Counted from the stretch's first letter, positions 41,057-50,786 are shown. The stretch is DNA of 64,000 bases from an uncultured Gilliamella sp. (GCA_946481345.1 CAMLMY010000002.1:1-64000), one strand, 5' to 3'. Numbers and translations are program-made. The notes: generated by a model not told the origin, from the letters alone.

Positions 41057-42262
41057 TTAATGAGAATAAGGACGAATTAATTTACATTCACGATTTAATT
41101 CAACACCAAATCCTGGTTTATCAAGTACTGATTTATGAATTCTTCCATTTACAGGAACGGGTTCATTAATCAATATTGGATCAAATTGCGGACGGAGTGT
41201 TGAACAATCAGGACTCGTCATTAAAAACTCACTAAATGGGGTATTTGTGAATGTAATTACTGCATGGTGAGAATAAACGGATGAACCATGAGGTACGACC
41301 AGTTGTCCTTTTGATTTCGCAATTGCAGCAATTTCAAGTAATGTGGTTAAGCCTCCACACCAACCAACATCTGGTTGCATGATATCAATTCCAGTTTCAG
41401 ATAATGTTCTAAATGATTGAATTGTTCCATGATGTTCACCAGATGTGACCATCATTCCTGGCGGTGCATTGCGTTTTAACTCTCGGTATCCTTCATATTG
41501 TTGCGGAGGTAAACATTCTTCAATCCATTTTAAGTTATAAGGCGCACAAGCATAAGCAAGTTTTGTGGCATAATTTACGTCTTGACTCATCCAGCAATCA
41601 AGCATTAGCCAAAAATCAGGTCCACACTTTTCGCGCATGTTGGCAACCATTTCCGCATCTTTTTTGATGCCTTGATCTCCATCATGTGGTCCCCAATGTG
41701 TAGGCATCTTGCCACCAATAAAGCCCATCTCTTTTGCCAAATCAGGGCGAGCACCTGTTGCATAAAATTGAATTTCATCACGGACTGCACCACCTAATAA
41801 TTTATATACAGGTAGATCAGTCACTTTACCAAATAGATCCCAAAGGGCTAAATCAACACATGATATCGTGTTCATTACTAAACCACCTGAACCAGAATAA
41901 TACATAGTTGCATTCATCATTTGGTCGTGAATTAGTTTGATATCAGAAACACATTTTCCTTCAATAAATCTATTTAGATGTTTTTCAACAATAAAACATC
42001 CCATTTCTCCGCCTGTTGATACGGCAAATCCAATTTGTCCATTATCAGCTTCAACTTCGACAATAAGTGTTCCAAGGACGTTGATACCAAAAGATTGACG
42101 TGATTGTTCATAGTCTTTATACTTGCTCATTGGCGTGGCGATATGGTCGTCGATCCAGTGGTGGCCGCCCTGATCGTGATAGTCTGCCCCGCCACTACCT
42201 TTCTCGGCGGTTGCTCCTCCCATAAAATAAGCTCTAACTTCTTTTATTTTTGGTAGCTTCAT
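41057..42262 (-). CDS. rhmD: L-rhamnonate dehydratase
   Basis: Near-identical stretches to E. coli Rhm[85 protein letters not shown]. Confidence 0.97.
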   Translation of the reverse strand: MKLPKIKEVRAYFMGGATAEKGSGGADYHDQGGHHWIDDHIATPMSKYKDYEQSRQSFGINVLGTLIVEVEADNGQIGFAVSTGGEMGCFIVEKHLNRFIEGKCVSDIKLIHDQMMNATMYYSGSGGLVMNTISCVDLALWDLFGKVTDLPVYKLLGGAVRDEIQFYATGARPDLAKEMGFIGGKMPTHWGPHDGDQGIKKDAEMVANMREKCGPDFWLMLDCWMSQDVNYATKLAYACAPYNLKWIEECLPPQQYEGYRELKRNAPPGMMVTSGEHHGTIQSFRTLSETGIDIMQPDVGWCGGLTTLLEIAAIAKSKGQLVVPHGSSVYSHHAVITFTNTPFSEFLMTSPDCSTLRPQFDPILINEPVPVNGRIHKSVLDKPGFGVELNRECKLIRPYSH

Positions 42263-42290
42263 TTAATTTCTCCTTTAAAAGTTACAAAAA

Positions 42291-43049
42291 TTATTCGTAC
42301 ATAAGACAACCCAATTCTTTTGAGATATCTTTTGCACATTCCTTGATTTTAATCGTAATTTCCGGTAATACATGGTCGGTTATTTGAAATGTTGTTCCTA
42401 CAGCCGATATTGCCGCAGCAATATTATTTTGTGCGTTAAATATAGGTGCCGCTATGCATCTTATATTGATATAATCTTCTTCATTATCAAAACTACAACC
42501 TTGTTGACGAATCTTGGCCAATTCAGTATGTAATGAACTAATGGACATAATTGTATTTGCGGTTTTTTGTTCGAAAGAAAGTTGGTTAACGATTTCAGAT
42601 ATTTTTTCGCTAGGTTGGAAAGCTAATAAGCATTTGCCGACGCCAGAACGATAAAGCGATACTTGTTTTCCTACATAAGAACGAACACTGATTGTGCTAT
42701 GTGATTCACATTTCAAAATATAATAAGCGGTTTTGTTATCTAAAATTCCTAAATGAGTTAACAGCCCGGTATTATTGGTTAATCTGGCAAGATGTTTTTT
42801 GGCTATTTCTCTAATATCAAAACAATTTGAAGCAAGCTCACCTAACTCAACTAATTTGATCCATAAAAAATAATCACCATTCTGATCTTGTTTAATAAAT
42901 TGATATGACTTTAGTTCTTCTAGTAAAAGATAAGCAGAACTTTTAGGTATTTGTAGGCCATTGATTATTTCTGCGGCACTGCATCTACCTTTAGATGAGA
43001 TAAAGTTAAGTATTTTGATTGTTCTTTGTAAAGCGGGTACTTTAGACAT
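42291..43049 (-). CDS. IclR-family regulator of the rhamnonate cluster
   Basis: N-terminal wHTH (ALQRTIKILNFISSKGRCSAAEIINGLQIPKSSAYLLLEEL) and IclR effector domain. Confidence 0.9.
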   Translation of the reverse strand: MSKVPALQRTIKILNFISSKGRCSAAEIINGLQIPKSSAYLLLEELKSYQFIKQDQNGDYFLWIKLVELGELASNCFDIREIAKKHLARLTNNTGLLTHLGILDNKTAYYILKCESHSTISVRSYVGKQVSLYRSGVGKCLLAFQPSEKISEIVNQLSFEQKTANTIMSISSLHTELAKIRQQGCSFDNEEDYINIRCIAAPIFNAQNNIAAAISAVGTTFQITDHVLPEITIKIKECAKDISKELGCLMYE

Positions 43050-43051
43050 AC

Positions 43052-43088
43052 ATTCCTATATATTGTACTTTTATCCTGTATATTGGAT
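43052..43088. promoter_or_regulatory. Two tandem 17-bp operator-like sites
   Basis: attcctatatattgtac (43052-43068) and tatcctgtatattggat (43072-43088), 20 bp apart. Confidence 0.55.
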
Positions 43089-43140
43089 GAAGTAGATTGT
43101 ACTTTCATCAAATATTGGTACAACTATTTAATCGCATTAT

Positions 43141-43156
43141 TGTGAACTTGATCATA
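43141..43156. promoter_or_regulatory. CRP-like site
   Basis: TGTGA-acttga-TCATA, 8/10 to TGTGA-N6-TCACA. Confidence 0.45.
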
Positions 43157-43181
43157 AAAAATTTATAATTTACAATTGGTT

Positions 43182-43227
43182 ATTCCTTTATATTGGAATT
43201 TTTGGGGTTGTTCCAATATAAAGGAAT
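43182..43227. promoter_or_regulatory. Perfect 17-bp inverted repeat, same sequence family as 43052-43088
   Basis: attcctttatattggaa ... ttccaatataaaggaat, 12-nt spacer. Confidence 0.65.
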
Positions 43228-43360
43228 TTAAAATAGTCTAATTTATAAGATGTCTTAAATTTGAATGTTGTGATTTAAATTGAAATGATGAAATAGTGTG
43301 GTTTTAAATTAGAAACGATTTAGTAGTATAAATAAGATAACATGAAAATATTAGTTAGGT

Positions 43361-43390
43361 GGTATAGACTCCTCAATTATTTTTACAAAT
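43361..43390 (-). repeat. 30-bp intergenic repeat, copy 1
   Basis: ggtatagactcctcaattatttttacaaat; 29/30 identical to 43582-43611. Confidence 0.8.
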
Positions 43391-43393
43391 AAA

Positions 43394-43464
43394 CTTTATC
43401 AATCAAGCAAAGATAATGATTATCTGAAAAAATAATTAACCAATAAGAATATTGATTGATAAAG
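43394..43464. other. Large inverted repeat enclosing a Fur-like palindrome
   Basis: ctttatcaatcaa (43394-43406) and ttgattgataaag (43452-43464); enclosed agataatgattatct (43411-43425). Confidence 0.6.
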
Positions 43465-43581
43465 ATTAATACATACCATACTATTGGCAAAAACACTGGT
43501 TAAAGGTTAATGTTATTATATCTTTACTCATTTTTGCACGTTTTTATGAGTAGTTTACTCATACTTAAAACTTAATAACAT

Positions 43582-43611
43582 GGTATAGAATCCTCAATTA
43601 TTTTTACAAAT
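43582..43611 (-). repeat. 30-bp intergenic repeat, copy 2
   Basis: ggtatagaatcctcaattatttttacaaat. Confidence 0.8.
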
Positions 43612-43663
43612 CAAATTCAGTAACTCGAACCTAAGTAATTATATTTCTATGCGAAATATGTTT

Positions 43664-44440
43664 TTATTGTTTTTCTGCTGCTATTAAGAACATTGGCGTT
43701 GAATGATAGTTAATTTGTTCAATTTTATCCCAGACTATCTTTGATATATCGTTTTCAATATGAATATTTTTATAACCAATTGATTGTAAAATCTTCTTAT
43801 CCCATTCAGGTCTAATTTCTTTACTCAATGGTAGTAATTTGGCGATTCGTTCCATTTCTTGCGTATTGGTTTGTCGATAATGATCTTCAATGCCATAATT
43901 CATGGTATTTTGTCTATCCTGCATATATTGTGAATAAAGATCTTTATTAAAAAGAAATAGGTACCAGTTGGCATCAAAATTAAGTAATTTACCTTTAGTA
44001 CTTAACACTCTAAACCATTCTTGATATGCTAAAGTTGGATTACTCAAATTCCACGTAACATTACGCAATATAATTAAATCAAAACTATTGTCTTCGAATG
44101 GTAAGCAATGAACATCGGATAAAACAAAATTAACCTTTACTTGGTATTGTATTGCATTTTTTTTTGCTTGATTTATCATTTCTTCAGTAGCATCTACAGC
44201 AGTTACTTCATGTCCGGCTAAAGCTAACGTGATAGCTAAAAAGCCGGGCCCAGCGCCTATATCTAATACACGTAGTTTTTCTTTTTGTGGTGCATGATGC
44301 ATAATTAACTTTTGCCAGATAATTCTTTTTTCAGTTGCTAGTTCATCTTGATTGGTTTGGCTGTACTCTTTTGCTCGGTTTGCCCAATAAATGATAAGAT
44401 CCCTTAAAATATTATCATCAATATTATTCGCTAATATCAC
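43664..44440 (-). CDS. Class I SAM-dependent methyltransferase
   Basis: LRVLDIGAGPGFLAITLALAGHEVTAVDATEEMINQAKK, DNSFDLIILRNVTWNL. Confidence 0.85.
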   Translation of the reverse strand: MILANNIDDNILRDLIIYWANRAKEYSQTNQDELATEKRIIWQKLIMHHAPQKEKLRVLDIGAGPGFLAITLALAGHEVTAVDATEEMINQAKKNAIQYQVKVNFVLSDVHCLPFEDNSFDLIILRNVTWNLSNPTLAYQEWFRVLSTKGKLLNFDANWYLFLFNKDLYSQYMQDRQNTMNYGIEDHYRQTNTQEMERIAKLLPLSKEIRPEWDKKILQSIGYKNIHIENDISKIVWDKIEQINYHSTPMFLIAAEKQ

Positions 44441-44675
44441 TTAATCTTCTCGCTTTTTATTTTGAATTTTTAATTCTGAGGTAGGTGGTATATAGTTATT
44501 AATATTACTTAATAGCATAATACTCTTTACATTACTCTATAGACAAGTTATTTAGGATTGATATTTGGAGCATTATTGAATGATCATTAAGAATGAACAG
44601 ATAGATTATATTTATTTTTAATAAATGATTTAAAGTGCCACTAATGTTGTTAGATGGCACTTTAGATTTAATTTA

Positions 44676-46388
44676 TTATTCTATATATGCCCCAGCCATT
44701 AATGATTTAGCTCTTTCTGTATATTGTTTAAATACACCTTTTCGTTTGGAATAATCTGGCGGTGTCCATTTTTCTTTCCGTTTAGCAAATATTTCAGCAA
44801 TTTCTTGTGCTGATTTGCTCTCGCCATTTATGCCAATGATATTGAGTTTTCTTGCATGCACATCAATTTCGACAATATCATTATCTTCAACAAGTGCGAT
44901 TGGACCACCATCGGCAGCTTCTGGTGATACATGTCCTATGCATGGTCCATGTGTTGCCCCAGAAAAACGGCCATCAGTAACTAATGCTACACTGCCATTA
45001 AGTCGTTTATCAAAGACAATCGCATCAGTAGTCATTAACATTTCTGGGGCACCTGAACCTTTTGGTCCTTCATAACGAATGAAAATAACATCACCAGGAT
45101 TAACTTTATTATTAATAATGGCCTCTTGAGCAGCTTCTTCAGAATTATAAACTTTGGCTGGTCCAGTATGTTTATGCATATCAGGACTACAAGCTGTATA
45201 TTTTATAACTGCACCATCTGGAGCTATATTACCTTTTAAAACAGCGATAGATCCCATTTTTTCTTTGTTAGGATTTCGAATTAAATCATTTCGTTCTAAT
45301 TTGTAATTATGCAAATAGCCTAAATTACGGTCAAAGAAACCAGTTTGTTGCATCATTTCCAAATTATCACCTAAAGACTGCCCAGTAACTGTCATTACAT
45401 CAAGATCGAGTAAATCCTTAATCATCCATTGAACCATTGGAATACCGCCGGCAAACCATAATAGTTCTGTTACGTATTTTCCACTTGGTTGTACATTGGT
45501 AAGGTATGGTACGGTATTATTAATGCGATCAAATACATCTGCGGTTAATTCAAATCCTGATGCATGTGCAATTGCTGGTAGGTGAATAAGCGCATTTGTA
45601 CTACCACTGATAGCAGCGTGTACTTTAATGGCATTTTCAAATGCTGCTGGTGTGAGTATTTTTCGTGATGTTATTCCTTCTTTGGCTAGATACATGGCAT
45701 GATGTCCAGCAGATCTGGCCATCCTACGAATTTCGGACATTGTCGATGGTGCTAATGCACTTCCAGGTAATGCTAGGCCAAGTGCTTCTGACATACATTG
45801 CATTGTACTTGCGGTACCCATGAATTGACATGCTCCAGCGGTAGGGCAACCACACCTTTGTAAGGTTTGAATCTGTCTTATATCAATTTCACCTTTTTTA
45901 TATTGTGCTGTGGCACCACCTAAATCAGATGTTGTCATATTAGGTGCCGGGCGCATTGAACCACCTGGCACATGAACTAATGGTATATCAAGTCGTGCTG
46001 CTGCAATTAAGTGAGCAGGTACTGATTTATCACAGCTAGAAATAAGTACGGCTGCATCATATGGTATGACAGAGCCATGGATTTCAACCATATTAGCAAT
46101 CGCTTCCCTTGAGGCTAATATATAATTCATGCCATCATGACCTTGTCCCCAGCCATCACAAATATCTGTAACATGACTACGTACTGAACGACCGCCTCGT
46201 TCATGCACGCCAAGAACAACTTCATAACCTAAACTATCAAGATGATAACTACCAGGGTGACTTTCGCCAAAACAGTCATCAATCAGGACTTGAGGTTTTT
46301 CCGTATCTTCAACGGTATAATTCATTCCCATTCGTAATGCATCTAATTGTGACCATAGATCCCTGGCAAATTTACATTTTTGTTGCAT
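44676..46388 (-). CDS. IlvD/Edd-family sugar-acid dehydratase
   Basis: SSCDKSVPAHLIAAARLDIPLVHVPGGSM, GCPTAGACQFMGTASTMQCMSEALGLALPGSA, TDGRFSGATHGPCIGHVSPEAADGGPI. Confidence 0.88.
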   Translation of the reverse strand: MQQKCKFARDLWSQLDALRMGMNYTVEDTEKPQVLIDDCFGESHPGSYHLDSLGYEVVLGVHERGGRSVRSHVTDICDGWGQGHDGMNYILASREAIANMVEIHGSVIPYDAAVLISSCDKSVPAHLIAAARLDIPLVHVPGGSMRPAPNMTTSDLGGATAQYKKGEIDIRQIQTLQRCGCPTAGACQFMGTASTMQCMSEALGLALPGSALAPSTMSEIRRMARSAGHHAMYLAKEGITSRKILTPAAFENAIKVHAAISGSTNALIHLPAIAHASGFELTADVFDRINNTVPYLTNVQPSGKYVTELLWFAGGIPMVQWMIKDLLDLDVMTVTGQSLGDNLEMMQQTGFFDRNLGYLHNYKLERNDLIRNPNKEKMGSIAVLKGNIAPDGAVIKYTACSPDMHKHTGPAKVYNSEEAAQEAIINNKVNPGDVIFIRYEGPKGSGAPEMLMTTDAIVFDKRLNGSVALVTDGRFSGATHGPCIGHVSPEAADGGPIALVEDNDIVEIDVHARKLNIIGINGESKSAQEIAEIFAKRKEKWTPPDYSKRKGVFKQYTERAKSLMAGAYIE

Positions 46389-46417
46389 AATATCCTCCAA
46401 TGCATTTTTAAATTTTA

Positions 46418-47686
46418 TTATTTTGTTGGTTTTGCTGTTATTGCTGGTAAAGTGAACAATAAAATGATTGCAATGATTAATGCGCCAACCAAGGTATATA
46501 ATCCTGCATTTTTACTTACTGTAACGGTTAATAAACCAACAAGGTACGGTCCAATAAATCCTCCTAAATTGCCTAGAGCATTGATTGTTCCTCGGACGCC
46601 ACCTAAAACATTTGATGGGAATAATAATGGTGGTAAAGTCCAAAATGGCCCTGCGTATGCTTGTAGGAAAAAGCCACATAGAACCATCATTCCATATGCA
46701 AGCCATGTGTTGTTTTCTAATAATATTGATAAAGTTAAACAGATAGCGAAACCAATCATTGGAATTGCGGTATATAATCTACGATTCATGGTTTGGTCAC
46801 ATAATTTAGCAATATAATATTGCCCAAAAATGCAAAGAATGTATGGTGCTGCAGTTAAAAGGCCGACAATAGACATACCACTTCCAGTTAATTGTTTAAT
46901 TAACATTGGCATCCAAAGTGCAAAACCATAGAAACCAATTTGGAAGAAGAAATAGATAGCAACAAGTTTCCATAAGTTGATACTGCTTAATACTGTTTTT
47001 ACACTCGCTTTATCATCTAATTTTATAAGTGCTTTATCTTCTTCAAACTGTTGATTTAACCAATTTAATTCTCTTTGATCGAGCCATTTAGCTTGATGAG
47101 GGTAGTCAGAAACGAGAGGCATCCAAACGAAGAGTAATGCTAAAGATATAATTCCTTCAATTATAAACATTTCTCTCCATCCCCAAGCTTCAATTAACCA
47201 GCCAGATAGAGGACCTGTAATAATAGAAGCAGCAGCTAAATTCATTTGGAAAAATGCAATTGCTCTCGCTCTTTCATGGTTAGGGAACCAATGACCAATG
47301 AGTGCTAAAATAGCTGGATAAACGCCACCTTCAGCGACACCGAGGATAAAGCGTATAATAAGTAGTTGAATAGGATCTCGAACAAACCCTGTGATGGCAG
47401 CAAAGCCCCCCCAAACAACAATTGTCCATGCAATAAATTTTTTAGCGCTATAGCGTTCAGCAATTTGACCGCCAGGTATTTGTAAAAAGATATAACCAAT
47501 AAAAAATATCCCTGCGACGAGCCCAGCAAAGGATGCGGTCATGCCCAAATCTTTATTCATTCCTCCGGCAATACCAATAGCTATATTGGTTCTGTCCATA
47601 TATGCCACTATATAGACAAGAATAGTGGCCGGAATTATATGTTTCCAACGACCTTTGGGAATTGTTTTATCTTCAATATTATTCAT
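46418..47686 (-). CDS. MFS transporter, anion:cation symporter family
   Basis: 12-TM ORF; DRTNIAIGIAGGMNKDLGMTASFAGLVAGIFFIGYIFLQIPGG. Confidence 0.87.
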   Translation of the reverse strand: MNNIEDKTIPKGRWKHIIPATILVYIVAYMDRTNIAIGIAGGMNKDLGMTASFAGLVAGIFFIGYIFLQIPGGQIAERYSAKKFIAWTIVVWGGFAAITGFVRDPIQLLIIRFILGVAEGGVYPAILALIGHWFPNHERARAIAFFQMNLAAASIITGPLSGWLIEAWGWREMFIIEGIISLALLFVWMPLVSDYPHQAKWLDQRELNWLNQQFEEDKALIKLDDKASVKTVLSSINLWKLVAIYFFFQIGFYGFALWMPMLIKQLTGSGMSIVGLLTAAPYILCIFGQYYIAKLCDQTMNRRLYTAIPMIGFAICLTLSILLENNTWLAYGMMVLCGFFLQAYAGPFWTLPPLLFPSNVLGGVRGTINALGNLGGFIGPYLVGLLTVTVSKNAGLYTLVGALIIAIILLFTLPAITAKPTK

Positions 47687-47700
47687 ATGGATGTCTCCAA

Positions 47701-48618
47701 TTATTTATTTTTAATAGGTATTTGAGCTGACTTTAAAACTTGAAGTAATAAGTCTTTTTTATGTTTTGGTAGCTTTTCTACTGGAGCTAAAACTTCCGTC
47801 GAAATATCGACGCCAGAAAGTTTTATTGCTTGTTTGATTACGCCAAAGAAAGGTGATTCAATGGCATAGACAGGCATTAATTTTGCAAGTTGACGTTGTA
47901 ATTTGAATGCTTTTTCATAATCTTTTTTAATGAAAGCTTTATAAATTCCTTTAGTAATTTTTGGTGCAAAATTAAAGGTTGCAGGAATACCACCGTGGCC
48001 GCCAAGAATAAGGGTGTCTAACATATATTCATCAAAGCCACTGAAAATGATAAAATCTGGACGGAAGGCGTGAACTCTGTTGATGACTTCTCGGGTATGG
48101 CTGATATTATCAATAGTATCTTTCAAACCAATAATATTTGGCAAATCCTTTGCCAGTCTTGTAATAACATCAATACCTATATCTTGACCGGTTAATGCCG
48201 GAAAATTGTAAAGTAGAACAGGGATATCGATATTTTCAGCAACAGTTTTATAATGGTTATAAATCGCATCACTATTTAATAAAGCATAATAAGGATTAAC
48301 AACTAAAACTGCATCAGCACCAATTTGGGCTGCATGTTTGCCATATTGAATCGTCTCAGCAGTGCTTGGGCTTGATATGCCAAGCATAACTGGAATACGT
48401 TTATTGATATAATTTACTGCGAATTCAGCAACTTCATATCGCAACTTAGGCGGCATATGGCAGAACTCACCACCACTACCTAGAATCAAAACACCATCAG
48501 CTTCGTTATCGATTAGATGATCTAATAATTTGCCCATTCCTTTTTTATCTAGTTCCCCTTTTTTATTAACGATAGTAGGGACTGGAGGGAATATACCTTT
48601 AAATTTTTCTAAATTCAT
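47701..48618 (-). CDS. DapA/NAL-family aldolase (2-keto-3-deoxy sugar-acid aldolase, YagE/YjhH-like)
   Basis: GIFPPVPTIVNKKGELDKKGMGKLLDHLIDNEADGVLILGSGGEFCHM, VLLYNFPALTGQDI, IIGLKDTIDNISHTRE. Confidence 0.88.
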   Translation of the reverse strand: MNLEKFKGIFPPVPTIVNKKGELDKKGMGKLLDHLIDNEADGVLILGSGGEFCHMPPKLRYEVAEFAVNYINKRIPVMLGISSPSTAETIQYGKHAAQIGADAVLVVNPYYALLNSDAIYNHYKTVAENIDIPVLLYNFPALTGQDIGIDVITRLAKDLPNIIGLKDTIDNISHTREVINRVHAFRPDFIIFSGFDEYMLDTLILGGHGGIPATFNFAPKITKGIYKAFIKKDYEKAFKLQRQLAKLMPVYAIESPFFGVIKQAIKLSGVDISTEVLAPVEKLPKHKKDLLLQVLKSAQIPIKNK

Positions 48619-48723
48619 TTTTTCTCCTTGTTCATAATGCGGAACATTATTTCTTACACGGGAACAGATTATTGGTAAAAAAATTTAGAATTGCAATGTA
48701 TTAATTCAAAAGAAAATTAATTT

Positions 48724-48739
48724 TGTGATCATCCTCTCA
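48724..48739. promoter_or_regulatory. CRP-like site in the divergent aldolase/alcohol dehydrogenase promoter
   Basis: TGTGA-tcatcc-TCTCA, 9/10 to TGTGA-N6-TCACA. Confidence 0.5.
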
Positions 48740-48837
48740 TTGTCGAAAATATTTTTTTTGGTAATTAATTTTTTCCGTATAATGAAATTTAGTTCTTTTT
48801 GTGGGAATTTTTGAATATTATTAATTAAGAGGTAAAT

Positions 48838-49980
48838 ATGATTTATTACATTCCGCCGGTTAATTTATTAGGTAAAGGATGCTTATCTGAGTTAGGTGTA
48901 CCAGTTAAAAAACTTAATTGTCAGAAAGCATTTGTTGTTAGTGATAAGTTTTTAGTGGGCAATGGTACTGTAGATAGAGTAGTAGATATCTTAGCAAAAG
49001 AGGGCATTGAATCGGTTATTTTTTACGATGTAAAACCGAATCCAACCGTTGCTAATGTTGAAAATGCACTAAAATTATGTCAAGAATCTAACTGTGATTT
49101 TATTGTCTCTATTGGTGGTGGATCACCTCAGGACTGTGGTAAAGCAGTTGCTGTGTTAGCGACAAATGGCGGTAAAATTACTGACTATGAAGGGATGCAT
49201 AAAAGTAAACATAAATGCTTACCAATTGTGGCAATAGCAACAACAGCCGGTACCTCTGCTGAGGTGACGATCAACTATGTTATTACCGATGAAAGTAGAC
49301 ATGTAAAAATGATTATGGTTGATCCGAATACATTGGCGTCAATAACGGTTAGTGATCCTGATTTAATGATCTCAAAACCAGCCAATTTAACTGCGGCAAC
49401 AGGTATGGATGCATTAACTCATGCTATTGAAGCTGTAGTGGCTAAAGGCGCGATGGATGTTACTGATTCAACCGCATTATATGCGATTGGTCAAACCTTT
49501 AAATATTTAGCTCGAGCGGTTAAAAATGGTAACGATATCGAAGCAAGAGAACAGATGAGTTATGCCTGTTTTTTAAATGGGATTGCATTTAGTAATGCCG
49601 GTCTGGGTAATGTTCATGCTATGGCTCATCAACTAGGTGGTCTTTATGATTTACCTCATGGGGTATGTAATGCAATGTTATTATCGGTAGTTGAAGAAGA
49701 AAATGCTAAACATGCGCCAGAAAAATTTAGAGTTATCGCAGAAACAATCGGATTAGAGACTAAAAATAAAACGGATCAAGAGTGTGTTGATTATGTGATA
49801 AAACGAATTAAAGATTTGGCACAAGAGGTAGGTATTCCTAAATCTTTAAAAGAAATTGGTGTTGATAATCCAGATTTTGAATTATTGGCTGAAAATTCGA
49901 TGAAAGATGCTTGTGCCGGAGCAAATCCAGTATTTTTTGATAAACAAAAATTGATTGAGTTATTTAAGAAAATAGCTTAA
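48838..49980 (+). CDS. Iron-containing alcohol dehydrogenase
   Basis: GGGSPQDCGKAVAV, TTAGTSAEVTINYVITDE, GLGNVHAMAHQLGGLYDLPHGVCNAMLL. Confidence 0.88.
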   Translation: MIYYIPPVNLLGKGCLSELGVPVKKLNCQKAFVVSDKFLVGNGTVDRVVDILAKEGIESVIFYDVKPNPTVANVENALKLCQESNCDFIVSIGGGSPQDCGKAVAVLATNGGKITDYEGMHKSKHKCLPIVAIATTAGTSAEVTINYVITDESRHVKMIMVDPNTLASITVSDPDLMISKPANLTAATGMDALTHAIEAVVAKGAMDVTDSTALYAIGQTFKYLARAVKNGNDIEAREQMSYACFLNGIAFSNAGLGNVHAMAHQLGGLYDLPHGVCNAMLLSVVEEENAKHAPEKFRVIAETIGLETKNKTDQECVDYVIKRIKDLAQEVGIPKSLKEIGVDNPDFELLAENSMKDACAGANPVFFDKQKLIELFKKIA

Positions 49981-50003
49981 CAGCTAATTTATCCAATGAG
50001 TTA

Positions 50004-50038
50004 AAATAATATTGAATCATAGTGATTCAATATTATTT
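50004..50038. terminator. Bidirectional terminator-like inverted repeat
   Basis: aaataatattgaatca-tag-tgattcaatattattt, perfect 16-bp stem between convergent genes. Confidence 0.65.
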
Positions 50039-50786
50039 AAAACTTATCCGTCAATTTTTGGCATGCATCACGTACTAATTGTGAATATTTATCAATTTTA
50101 TCCACAGGTAGTTGAAAAAGAACACCCGAAATACTAATAGCGGCGATGGGTTCGTTATTTTTATTGAAGATTGGTGCAGCGATACAATGAACACCTTGAA
50201 CATCTTCCTGATTATCATAAGCCCAACCTTGAGACCTAATTTTTGCAAGCTCTTTTTTTAACTGTTTCTTGCTGGTTATTGTTGTGTCGGTATATTTGAT
50301 TAATTTGTCTTCGGGAATAAGTTGATCAATTTTTTCGTCTGGTAACCAAGCTATTAATGCTTTACCAATACCAGAGCTATGTAAAGGCAATTTTTTACCA
50401 ATCCAAGTACGAATACCAATAGCCTGATCATTTTCAATTTTAGCAATGTAAACAGAATAAAGACCGTCAAGAACACCTAAATGGCAGGTCAAGTTGGTTT
50501 TATCTCTCAGTTTAATCATTAATGGTTCGGCTATTTTAGTGATATCAAACTGTTCTAAGGATTTATCTCCCCATTCATGTAATTTTAACCCAAGATAATA
50601 CTTATTTTGATCTTGTCGCAAAATACCATGCATAACTAAGGCATTTAATAGTGTTGATGTACTGCTTTTAGGTAAATTGAGATCCTGAAATATTTGACTA
50701 AAAGTAGCCCCTCGGTGATTATCTAAATAATCACAAATACGGACAATTTTATCTAATGCTGGTACAAGTGTCTGAATATTTGGCAT
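50037..50786 (-). CDS. IclR-family transcriptional regulator
   Basis: ALDKIVRICDYLDNHRGATFSQIFQDLNLPKSSTSTLLNALV plus IclR effector domain. Confidence 0.9.
   Translation of the reverse strand: MPNIQTLVPALDKIVRICDYLDNHRGATFSQIFQDLNLPKSSTSTLLNALVMHGILRQDQNKYYLGLKLHEWGDKSLEQFDITKIAEPLMIKLRDKTNLTCHLGVLDGLYSVYIAKIENDQAIGIRTWIGKKLPLHSSGIGKALIAWLPDEKIDQLIPEDKLIKYTDTTITSKKQLKKELAKIRSQGWAYDNQEDVQGVHCIAAPIFNKNNEPIAAISISGVLFQLPVDKIDKYSQLVRDACQKLTDKF

Noticed and set aside
43411-43425. RyhB-type small RNA downstream of the Fur-like palindrome
   Set aside because: The conserved RyhB core (GACATTGCTCACATTGCTTCC) is not present; only an unspecified Fur-linked RNA remains possible
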